NCBI GenBank assembly: GCA_027922465.2
Contig: BQMF02000068.1
Coordinates: 1,116,001 to 1,180,000, forward strand
DNA: 64,000 nucleotides
Reading direction: 5' to 3'
Source: Turritopsis dohrnii
Taxonomy: Eukaryota > Cnidaria > Hydrozoa > Anthoathecata > Oceaniidae
Position 1 is the first letter of the stretch. Each line of letters begins with the position of its first letter. Made by a program: the position numbers and the translations under genes. This document shows, one piece after another, positions 55,301 through 64,000 of the stretch. Below the pieces are notes generated by a model. It was not told the DNA's origin, did no database searches, and was given only the letters and a program-made list of their open reading frames with translations.

Positions 55301-58272
55301 GATCTCTCCCAAAAACAGAACTTACTCGCATAATGAGGTACACTGGGAGCCGTGTGAAATAACCTGTAAGAAAGAAAGTGTGAGCATGGTTAAAAGTAGC
55401 GGGACGAAAACGTTCTTTTTGTTTAATAAAATACTGACTGATGAATTCCATGACCGCAGTACGTTTTGGTGACGGAGCAACCATGTGCTTGCGCTTGTTT
55501 TTGAATAAACTGACCAATATCACGGTACCGAACGCCAGGTTTGACTGCATGTAAAAAGTACATGAAATTGTAAATTTTCAATTAATGTTACTGATTCATG
55601 ATTAATTTAAAAATCATCCATCTAAAAACCATCGATCTAAACAACCCCTTCAAGTATGCTTGACTTATTTCTACACTCTGTTACTCAATTCATGGTTACT
55701 TTGTTTCTCTTCAAATTTTATGCGATTGCTTGACTGGCAAAATATCGCGTAAACATGAAAACATTGAGATCTTATATGAAGATTTTCGTTTGGAACTTTA
55801 TTTCCTGACTACCGTCAGTTCAACCTTTTTTAAACGAGTATAACCTTTGTGATGAAGCTTGAAAACCGCAAAAATACTTAAAAGCCATCGATTGACGTCA
55901 CAAATTTAACATAAACAAATGATACTATGACATGTGACATGTCAATAAATACCATGATTGACAGTTTGAGCTTTTTTTAAACAACAAAATAATCAGAACG
56001 AAAGAGAATGAAACCTTCTTCAACGGCTACTCTCAAACAATCGTAGGCGGTCTGGACCAAATTTTTCGAGGCTTCATCAACTTTCCCAACGAATAAAGTT
56101 TCATTCAAGTCACCATGGAAACCATTGTAATAACACGTGACATCCACTGCATAAGATAAACATTTGATTGGTCAGCAAACCCTCAAACCCTTGGTGATTG
56201 GTTACCTTAGTTACAAACAAATAAGTTCTTACAATTCACGATATCTCCTTCTTGTAGCTCCCTCTGATCAGGGATACCATGACATATCACTTCGTTCACT
56301 GATCTGAAAACACACGTTGAAGGTTTTATAGGAATGTAATGAAAACACACGTTGAAGGTTTTATAGGAATGTAAAACAGACGTTGAAGGTTTTATAGGAA
56401 TGTAATGAAAACACACGTTGAAGGTTTTATAGGAATGTAATGAAAACACACGTTGAAGGTTTTATAGGAATGTAAAACTTCACTGGTTATAAGGAAAACA
56501 CTAGTATCAAATCAGATAAAGAGAAAACATTGGAAACATAAGGAAAAACATTGGTGGAAGTTTTGAATGGTATAGCTTGTTGTCAAGCCCTTACAAATAA
56601 AAAGTTGTTCTTGTAAGAAACTACTCCACCAAGGTTTTTATTCTTGATAAACAGATCTGGTTGTTAAAAAAGACTGGCAGCAAAAAAATGCCGTCGTATT
56701 TGAAAATTGCAACGGCAAATCATTGCTTACGACAGCAAAAAATGCCGCTGTGTAAGATGTTAACAACGACGAAACTGGATTGGTTTATTACCAGTTATTT
56801 ATTTATTTATTTATTTTATTTAAAAAACATATTTCACCAGGGTAACCCCTTCAGCGTAAAAGCTGCTATCAATGGGGGCCCTGATTTGTGTAAAATATTG
56901 GTGTAGAATAATTAGTAATAAAACAGAAACTAAATAGTTTAAAATAATTGAAGTTACAAGATTTAAAATTGTAAACCACAGGGGATTTGTTGGGAACTTG
57001 TCCTATTATTTAGCCAGGCATACAGATATGAATAAATATAAGCTCACGTGCAGCAACTTTTTGGGAAATTGTGATAATTCAATGGGGAGGGATAACAGTT
57101 TCTTTCGATGGTTGCCTAGGTGAAAGAAATACAAATCCTTTGACTAAACATTCAGTTCGAGGTTCGTCTTTAGTGAAAAACAAAGCAATCGAAACAGAAC
57201 TAAAAAACTGAAAATTCTTTTCAAACATTCCAACAGCAGTGCTTATTTACCTTATGAATGATAGCGTCGATTTCGTCCGTTGTAATGCCTGGCCTTACAG
57301 CTCGTGCACCTGCATCCAGACATTCCCTTGCAAGCTGGAGGATGGAAGTGTTATTTTGCATAAAACAAACAAACAAAAACAAACAAACAAAACAAAAGAA
57401 GTAAAGACAATCCTATTTGAAATATTGAAGATCAAGATTAGATTTGAAACATTTATTAGTCTGAAACGTAGACTTCTGCAGAAAGTTTCGAATTGAAATA
57501 AATTAAAAATGAACTGAAAAGACCAAAATGAAAAGTTTGATAGGTTGAAGTAGAATAGATATCTGATCAAAAGATGAACGTACACGACAAACAGTCCTCA
57601 TCCCTTGAATCTCGTCCGGTGTGAGAACACAAATCTGTGTGCTTCTCTTGACTTCCATCTCACTGGCTGGATAACCTAAAGCAAAATCAGACAGTTCTCG
57701 TTTGATTGCCTACCCAAACAATAAAGATCAATAAGGATCAATAAGGAAACTTTCATACCTTGTGGGTGGTCTGCATAATCAGGCCTGGGAATATGTTCAG
57801 GGACATCTCTTTTCGTACTCTAAACATTGACCATAAAGATGATAGATTTGTACTAAAAGTTAAAACGTCAGAACCTCAACCAAGAAATAAAGGATGGTCG
57901 CAGTACCAAAGGATAGCACGGTCTCAAACTGCCGGTGTAGATATAGCCAGACCAAGGATTTGTGATCAAAGGTTTAGATACGCCATTTTGTTCTGATTCT
58001 AAAAGAGGTATGACATTTTGTGTATCAAAATTCACATGAAAAAGCAAGAAAAATATAACATAAAATTTTAGTGAGTGCAAAAGAGTGAACAGCAACACAT
58101 ATTAATGCACTCCTTCCCAGTTACAAAAAAGTAATGCACTCCTTCCCAGTAACAAAAAAGTATTTCACTCCTTTCCATTAAAAAACATCCAAACCAGATT
58201 TTAGACATGACTTATCTCACCTGCAACTTTGTGGATGAGTTTATGAGTTTTCCAATTGGACTTGAAGCAGCT
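52352..58272 (-). CDS. METAP1: Methionine aminopeptidase 1 (cytosolic type), 13 exons, 5' end unresolved
   Basis: Removes the initiator methionine from nascent proteins at the ribosome, using two metal ions. Exons: 58272-58221, 57998-57907, 57819-57759, 57675-57584, 57334-57251, 57115-57048, 56303-56233, 56146-56015, 55544-55439, 55363-55326, 55246-55181, 52608-52559, 52483-52352; phases agree throughout and give 347 residues. Present: the second half of the N-terminal zinc finger ([13 protein letters not shown]), R-P-D-Y-A-D-H-P, the substrate-binding His in V-I-C-H-G-I-P, metal ligands Asp in N-L-D-V-T and H-G-D-L-N-E-T, His in G-H-G-I-H-Q-L-F-H, Glu in F-T-I-E-P-M, and Glu in S-A-Q-F-E-Q-T-L. 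All catalytic residues are conserved. The first half of the zinc finger was not found. A GPCR gene lies inside the 2.6-kb last-but-one intron. Confidence 0.94.
52609..53799. promoter_or_regulatory. METAP1 intron part upstream of the GPCR
   Basis: Holds two (AAAT)n runs (52612-52630 and 52788-52803) and presumably the GPCR promoter on the plus strand. No core-promoter motif was singled out. Confidence 0.3.
53800..54858 (+). CDS. Class A (rhodopsin-like) G-protein-coupled receptor, intronless, nested in METAP1
   Basis: A seven-helix receptor of the cell surface, 352 residues in one exon, with a very short N-terminus. Landmarks: Asn25 in helix 1, L-A-L-C-D (Asp53) in helix 2, the Cys76 to Cys160 pair that would link helix 3 to the second outer loop, D-R-F (100-102) in place of the usual D-R-Y, Pro262 in helix 6 without the usual C-W-x-P, and N-P-L-I-N (299-303) in place of N-P-x-x-Y. 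Helix 8 ends in Cys320-Cys321, likely palmitoylated, then a Ser-rich tail. The ligand cannot be told. The gene lies on the opposite strand within the METAP1 intron 52609-55180. The first ATG in the frame is taken as start. Confidence 0.9.
   Translation: MAKNFQRISIVAMLAFLCPLGAILNLIVMVAIIKNKRLHSTTYVLYFHLALCDALVSIIGGAMGIPVYVTGQFIYCQTMSALISLTYAVSIGTVTLLSIDRFVYLQMPMLYLQRMTKRRICIGLFGLWAVGAMNVILPLTVGLMFQKDESVIGFLNRKNCVLARIWRREYTLWTSVVFICFPTTLIAILNFKIFRLASDHHNNIQLAHLSQIKDQVTSSGKQSIVEKLQTRTKKRKKSTCSNKRAIRTTTYIVITNVVCTMPYIFVLIIEASCQHCIEYRQIRYTYTLFLLNFMTSILNPLINTFTNTEFRKIIRKEVLCCSPSSSPTSSASSICSVSVRNSTVESSHKTSN
54859..55180. other. GPCR 3' flank inside the METAP1 intron
   Basis: Contains a 30-bp tandem duplication, CTTGAACTCAACTGTTCGTG and following, at about 54893-54953. 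Confidence 0.7.
56304..56476. repeat. 35-bp minisatellite abutting a METAP1 splice acceptor
   Basis: Five copies of a unit containing CGTTGAAGGTTTTATAGGAA start at 56315, 56350, 56381, 56416 and 56451 (spacing 35, 31, 35, 35). On the minus strand each copy except the short one supplies a CGTGTGTTTTCA tract; the copy nearest the exon supplies the real acceptor TTTTCAG, while the others read TTTTCATT and lack the AG. Confidence 0.9.
56477..57047. other. METAP1 intron with (TTTA)n run
   Basis: A TTTA/ATTT microsatellite lies at about 56797-56820. No coding segment was recognised apart from the flanking exons. Confidence 0.6.
58093..58167. repeat. 31-bp tandem repeat in a METAP1 intron
   Basis: Two full units and one partial unit containing AATGCACTCCTTCCCAGT and ACAAAAAAGT. 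Confidence 0.85.
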
Positions 58273-58354
58273 CTACAGATAAACCAGATTTCATATTAGT
58301 TAGATCATCAAGAATCCAAGGAAATCATCATAGCCGCCATGATGACTCACTTAC

Positions 58355-58445
58355 ATGAATAAATTGAATATTTCGTGCAACAGCAGATAGAGCCATGAAT
58401 GAAGTGTTTGTCAACAAGGTGTTTCTCTCACTAATTCGCAGACAC
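58355..58445 (-). CDS. Candidate 5' exon of METAP1, unusual N-terminus
   Basis: A 91-base open segment lies just upstream of the first certain METAP1 exon, with a strong acceptor (ATATTCAG) and a strong donor (CAT then GTAAGTGAG). It joins in frame to the zinc-finger half exon. An internal ATG would start M-A-L-S-A-V-A-R-N-I-Q-F-I-H, giving a protein of 361 residues. The usual N-terminal C-x4-C and C-P-T-C zinc ligands are absent from it. It may be an alternative first exon or a chance open segment. Confidence 0.4.
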
Positions 58446-59600
58446 CTGAATATTTCAATAACAGAAACAGAAACATTGAATAACTCAAATCTCAAATCTC
58501 TAATAAAGGTTTCGAAAAAATGGAAATCTAGGCGGTAAAGCTTCTTTTAAAAGATTTTGAGTTTCAGCTTCCATGTTTCCATGTAAACACTCAGCTAAAC
58601 GTAATTTTGAAATTCAAGCCTTCAAAATTATCATTCTTCACAGTTCACAAAAACTGAAGTTCAAGGGATTCTGCCTTTCACATTACAGAGATGGTTTTCA
58701 ATATCTCTCCTCCGTGGATGTTAAACATTAGATATGGTTTAAGGCTTGAATAGCTGTAAAAATGATTTCTTTGATTTTCAAATTGCATGTAAACCGATAG
58801 GCAGATAAAATTTCTATAGCTCTGTTTTTATCAGTAATCAAGTCTTGTCACTTAATGTCATTTTAAACGATAACTCTGCAAGATATACTAAAATACATTT
58901 ATTTGAGATTATAAGTTAAAGATAATCAACGAAGCTAAAAGAAGCGAGGATCCTCATTTTTAAAAACTGCTGACTTGCAAATTTTACCGTGATTTCACTC
59001 ACTAAAGTCATATTAATATCTACAACAAGGAATCCTTCGTCATTAGTTAAACCAGAGACGGCTGGGAGAAAGATAGAAAAAATCAAAATAAACAAAATGG
59101 CGGACGAGGACGGGACCACATGCCGGTAAAAGCTGACTTTGCTCCGACCGACTGAGACCGAAAAAGGTCTCAGCAAAAAAATATAGAATACATGTGGGCG
59201 AAGGTGACGAGGCTTTGGCTTTAACAGAGCGCTTTCTGTTTTTTAAAAACTCGATGAGCTTCCCTAACACATTGTCATGTTTAAAATTTATTATGGACAA
59301 CATTGAGTTGTTGGAAGGACAAACTCACAGTGTAGTAGAGAGGCTAGAAATAATATGACTAAAATCATTCTTTATACGATTTACTGTCCGTGCTTAGATA
59401 TGGATATGTTGCAGGGTGACATAGATTGTTTTATATATGTATCCTGCTGTAACGCTTAATAAGTTCTTATTCAAAAATGAAAAAAAGTATATATAGAGAA
59501 GAGAAGAGGGAGAGAGTGCTCTTCTCGTCTGGGTCCTGTGTCTTGATTTTTTTTTAAATTAGGGGAAACATGTTTATGAATAGTCGCGAAAAATCAAAGC
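58446..59600. other. Upstream of METAP1; expected first exon not found
   Basis: Should hold the METAP1 5' exon or promoter. No minus-strand segment with the usual first zinc-finger half was recognised here or further to the right. Minus-strand frames at 58916-59176 and 59043-59303 overlap each other and have no motif. A GC-richer patch lies at about 59095-59165, which could be a promoter or first-exon region. Confidence 0.35.
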
Positions 59601-60125
59601 AATCTATGCCAATCAACCTGCTCCTTTATGAAAATATTCCTGCGTCCAAAACGATATTTCAGGGGATGATGATAGAACTCACAAAGTTGTTTAAGAACTC
59701 TTTTTACAGTTTTTGGAAATTTTGTTTCCTTGGGCAGATATTTCAATTTAAAAATGTTCAAATTATGTAACGCATAATTATGATGTAATAAGATAGTATT
59801 TTGTTAGTGTGTATAACTTCTGAATTAGTAAATATTGTGACTTCATTCTTCTATAAATCAACTCAGAGTGGAAGCCTCTACTTCATAGTAACTTACAAGG
59901 ATGTAATATTAATCATATCTAAAGTTATTGCGATAAAAAGTGTAAGTTACTATCTTATTACATCATAAATATGCATTGCATAAATTCAATATAAGATATT
60001 AAAAACGAAATATCTCAGAAACTATAAATAATTGAAATACTGAAAAGAGACTTGTTAAGCAACTTTTTCAGCTCTATCATATTTGTAAATTATCATTTTG
60101 GACGCAGGAATCCCTTTAATAGATT
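59601..60125. mobile_element. Long imperfect palindrome (MITE), ATTCCTGCGTCCAAAA family
   Basis: ATTCCTGCGTCCAAAA (59637-59652) is mirrored by TTTTGGACGCAGGAAT at 60098-60113. Pairing continues inward: GATGATAGAACTCACAAAGT against the region near 60055-60085, and TTATGATGTAATAAGATAGT (59778-59797) against 59950-59970. The right part is repeated, diverged, at 63834-63973. Confidence 0.75.
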
Positions 60126-60321
60126 TCACCCTATTCCCTGTGTTACACTATCTTTTATTTAAAAATTGACAACAACAGAATACTGAAGAGCCTCCCTCAG
60201 CAACATTTTAAAATAAATGTTGCTGTTAAGTTAACACAGGCAGTACATAGGTTGGAGAACAATGTAGACTATTTTCTTTTCGTCTTATATTTCATCTTAT
60301 GGTACCTATATTATATTTATA

Positions 60322-60692
60322 TATGTGACGGTTTGAGGGAAAATCATAACAAGTGATATTACTGATAAATTAATCAGTAATTTATCAGAACTTTATCAGT
60401 AATAATCAGTAATACTGATAAATAATCAGTAATTCGTTTGATTTATCCATGAATCAGTAATTCATTCGATTTATCAGTAATTCGTTCGATGAACCAGTAA
60501 TACTGATAAATTACTGATTCTTTATCAGTATTTACCAATTATTTTATCAGTAATACTGATTCATCAAACAAATTACTGATAAATCGAACGAATTACTGAT
60601 TCATCGAAATCTATTGTTTTCTAATCAGTAATTTACTAATAAATTTATCAGAAATTATCACTTGTTATGATTTTCCCTCAAACCGTCACATA
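60322..60692. mobile_element. MITE with TATGTGACGGTTTGAGGG ends and ATTACTGATAAAT core
   Basis: The terminal inverted repeats are 37 bp (60322-60358 and 60656-60692) and appear perfect. Nearly all of the 300-bp interior is made of ATCAGTAAT/ATTACTGAT and TTATCAGTAA words, some joined by TCGTTCGAT, in both directions. There is no coding capacity. Confidence 0.9.
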
Positions 60693-61897
60693 TGCCTTTT
60701 ATGCTTTGTTGCTTTTTGGAAGATCAGTGGATATTTGAAGGAAAGTCTACCATCACACTACCAACCCAGCTGTCTATCCTCTTTTTCACTGTAGTAGGAG
60801 GCAGTGATGACTGATGTGTGGATGATACCTTAAATTTGCAACAAGTTATTTTTTGTGTTCTCCTGCAGTTCTCTATGCAGTTAAAAATAATATTTGTAAC
60901 TTGATTTATATTTGAGGGGGTGAGAATCAACAAAAGATTTCAACAAAATTATGTAACATCTGCCATCTCAGAACAAAAATGAAATTTCAGTGTTGTTCTT
61001 GTTGATTACCACTCATGTTACTCATGTTCTTTTTTGGTATATATATAACCTTTTGGTTAAAAATGAGAAAAAAAATATTACATGCTGAATTGTTGTGTAT
61101 TAGCGAAATATATATACATAGTTTTGTTGATTTAAAAATACAAATCTCAAATGTACACAAATGTCGAAATCAAATGTTTTTTTTTCTTCCCAGGGTCTAG
61201 CCTTTTCAGTGAAAAAAGAAGTTAGGAAGCCCCGGTCATACTTTTATGTTACAATGCTTCAGTCATAAGAGGACTGTTAAGTTAACAAGGCACACCCACT
61301 GCTTTCATAAGAGGAAATAGCATAGAATCCAAAATATTGATAAATGAAATACAGAAAATTTCTTCTAAACCAGTCTGGAGAGAAAGTAAATTCCACGCCA
61401 TTCTGTGAAAAAGTCATATAGAAATTGAAAATCTTTGCCGGAGATATCTTGAATACAAGCAACATTTCCACATGGCTTGCTTTCTAAATCAAATCAAAAG
61501 TTTGAATTCTTCGCCTGTGTTTATATTCCATTGACTATATACACAATAATAGGCAAACAATCAACCCGCTGAATGCTATTACATTAAAACTTGTAGAAGA
61601 CTGTACATAGTAATAGTATACGGACGTGTTAGTACATTTCTTATGCATGCGTGAATTTACCGCTGTTCATCTATCACAAGCTCTATATATCTTCGTTGAT
61701 TAACTTTAAAGAAAAAAGTTTAGAAAGAAAATAAAAAGCATTTGAGATATTGATGTGCGCACACATTTGAGAAAGTGATTCGGTATTCACGTAATAAATA
61801 TCATTGTAAACAAAGAAAACGTTTACAAACACATACAAAACAACATACTCAGGGACTCATCTAGAATGGAAGGGCAGCGTCCGGTGGAAGGGAAATA
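60693..61897. other. No gene seen
   Basis: AT-rich spacer. Short frames only, none with a motif. Confidence 0.5.
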
Positions 61898-62376
61898 AAT
61901 TAATGAGATAAATTTTCGCGGAGATAAACTTTCGCGGATTTTGGCCATTTCCGCGAAAATATGACTCCGTGAAAAGTTTGCAATGTCTTTATCTGCGAAA
62001 ATATGTCTCCAAGATATGTTAATTTTTTTTCTCTATAATACAGATGTTTGAATTTCAAAAAATGGGTATAGATAATAAAAACAACTTTTTTTTGCCAAGA
62101 TAGCATTATTTATATATTTGATGTTTTCATTGAAGATGATAAACGGGACGATTAGCTTAACACTGTATTTAACACTGTATTTTAGTTTTTCATAACCTTT
62201 GTTTGTGTATAATACATTTTGGAGACAAAAATTTTTTTTTATGTACTGCCACCCGCGAAAATTAGTCCACGCAAATTATTTGAAGTTGGGCCATCCGCGA
62301 AAATATGTCCCCGCGAAATCGAAAAAAAATTCACCCGCGAAAATATGTCCACGCGAAAATTAATCTCGTTAAGGTA
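61898..62376. mobile_element. MITE, TTAACGAGATTAATTTTCGCG type
   Basis: The left end TTAATGAGATAAATTTTCGCG (from about 61900) pairs with the right end, whose reverse reads CTTAACGAGATTAATTTTCG. Internal words such as CCGCGAAAATATG(A/T)C recur in both orientations. It resembles the CGCGAAA family in its words but has a different terminus (TACCTTAACG instead of TACCTTAAGG). Confidence 0.75.
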
Positions 62377-63833
62377 GGCACATTATGAACAAAAGGGCAA
62401 ACAAAAGGGCACTTTCTTTTTAGGAAAAGGGCAACATGAGCTTCATTTCTGTAGGTTAAACCTGTAACCCCCCAATACAAGAGTGATTTTTGAAGTTTTA
62501 AAAACACAATAAATTTTAAAAAAAAACAACGTAGAGGGCAGCGTCTGTTTAATGGGTGCGCTTTCAGCCTAGATTAGACCCTGATAATAGGACAAACAAG
62601 AGTAATAAAGGAAAGAATAGAAGTTTCAAAAAATCACTGTTTGTTCAAAATATGAAGATGGTTTAAAGGAGGAATGGTCTGTGAAAGAAAAACAAAATTT
62701 TAGTTAGGAACATTTGACTGACATCTTCCACTCATTTCCCTCAAAAAATGATGTTCTATTTCATTCATCAACTGTTTTACGACTCAACTGTTTTAGCAAA
62801 CTTGATATTAAGTATGGCCTTCGTTATGTTCCATAATGCTGCCATAGATACCATGAGGCTTGTAGTAGAAACAAACATGGAGAATATCTACTACTATTCT
62901 ATACTTTTCATCAAGAGATTTGATGGATTCAGGTTTTGGTCAGGGGTACTTTACTACAATTTTTGACTTGAAATAAAAATAGGTAAATAGTTTCTAATTA
63001 CATCCTAGTAAGTAACTTTGGAGTGACTTTCATATTGCGTCGAACTAATTAATCAGTTTCATTTAATACTAAACCAGGCATTTCAATTTTAGTGGATAAG
63101 AAATAGCAATTGGCTGTGTTGATTGGCTATGGACAAAAATGTTTATGAACTTTATTGCACAAAAAAAGAAAGCATCCACAACAACAGACATTTTGTGGTT
63201 AAGATTTAATTATTATGCTTTGTTTAAAAATGTTTACTCGGGCTAATAGTTTGATAAGATATAAAATAACGAGAAGTTTCATAGTGACTTTATTTACTTT
63301 ATGCTTTCTTTACAAATGGTCTACTTTTCAATTATTGCGGACAAAGAAATAGACAAAGAATAACATTAAAAAACATTTTGGAAGACACACTTTTCACAAA
63401 CAGTAACTTTTCTTTCCAAGTTGCTATAAAACTTCTTATTGTCTTTAAGCTATTTTGATATTTCTTACAAAAACAATATATCATCGTTGCATTACACCCA
63501 CATAAATTTTTTGGCGACAAATATTCAGAGTATTTACAAACTCTTAACTTTGTTTTGAAATCACTTCCTATCCTACAAAAGTTATCATTACTTCATGCAT
63601 ATATTTTTTACTAATTGAAATTCTTTATAAAATGAGACTTGCATATACTTCAAATCAATTTCTGTTGATTAAGTTCTCTAAGGTTTACTGGTAATACTGT
63701 ATTTCCTCTAAATGCCAAATCTACAGACAAACATTTGTAATAAACACTCACATGCCACCTAATAAACACTGCATCCTGTGTTCATTACAAAAGAGGCCAA
63801 ACAAGAAAGTTTATCAACATCAACAACTCTCCT
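62377..63833. other. No gene seen
   Basis: AT-rich. Frames at 62748-62966 and 63332-63520 are short and have no motif. Confidence 0.45.
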
Positions 63834-63973
63834 ATTATATACATCACAATTATGCATTACATAACTCGATATTTTTAAATTTTAAATTGAAACATCAGTG
63901 AAAGGAAAGAAGGAAAGAAACTATATTATTTACCAAATTATCATTGTCATCACAGGATCCCTTTAACTATACA
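63834..63973. mobile_element. Diverged half copy of the 59601-60125 palindromic MITE
   Basis: TACATCACAATTATGCATTA, then AAATTATCATT and AGGATCCCTTTAA, line up in order with 59963-60120 of the larger element. Only the right half is present before the window ends. Confidence 0.6.
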
Positions 63974-64000
63974 AACAAACACAAGCAATTTCTTGCAAAC

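Noticed and set aside
56304..56476. CRISPR-like array
   Set aside because: The five units are directly adjacent with no unique spacers, and the host is eukaryotic; this is a minisatellite.
59043..59303. Minus-strand frame with a Pro-Ser-Pro-Thr-Cys stretch, considered as the missing METAP1 zinc-finger exon
   Set aside because: The Cys spacing of the METAP1 finger is absent and no donor site joins it in frame to the next exon.

Overview
The window is AT-rich eukaryotic DNA: genes are split by many introns with GT/AG borders, the intergenic DNA is full of non-LTR retrotransposon (LINE) remnants, tRNA-derived SINEs and small inverted-repeat elements, and no bacterial operon is seen. The four intron-bearing genes are animal genes (RIOK3, a TNIP2/ABIN-2-like adaptor, CMC1 and METAP1), and there is one intronless class A GPCR. 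An early-branching invertebrate such as a cnidarian fits the composition and gene set, but the species cannot be fixed from the sequence alone.

Layout. 1-10,000: a head-to-tail tandem array with two unit lengths (about 1.2 kb and 2.3 kb, plus one shortened unit of 1.6 kb), joined by a conserved double-hairpin cassette; no gene is seen. 10,000-15,900: gene-poor, with one SINE and three terminal-inverted-repeat (TIR) elements. 15,893-17,990: LINE with a long open reverse transcriptase frame (+). 18,875-22,676: complete ten-exon RIOK3 (+), with a foldback element and a SINE in its introns. 23,000-28,400: LINE remnant (-), several MITEs and a clear tRNA-headed SINE. 29,385-35,641: complete eleven-exon TNIP2-like gene (-). 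36,600-45,920: mobile-element graveyard with three more LINE remnants, a possible GIY-YIG fragment and several MITEs. 46,790-48,624: complete three-exon CMC1 (+), whose first intron carries a 53-bp inverted repeat around a tRNA-like core. 49,000-52,300: repeats and foldback elements. 52,352-58,445: METAP1 (-) in at least 13 exons, with its 5' end unresolved; its largest intron contains the GPCR (53,800-54,858) on the opposite strand. 59,400-64,000: MITEs and unassigned AT-rich DNA.

The genes do not form one pathway: RIOK3 acts in 40S ribosome maturation and innate signalling, the TNIP2-like protein in ubiquitin-linked NF-kB control, CMC1 in cytochrome c oxidase assembly, and METAP1 in removal of initiator methionine. 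No new multi-gene system was found. The most unusual items are the array with its hairpin cassette, the tRNA-like hairpin element, the changed UBAN residue in the TNIP2-like protein, the unresolved METAP1 N-terminus, and a templated inverted insertion inside a LINE. Exon borders were deduced by eye from splice signals, reading frame and recalled protein families; no alignment was run.
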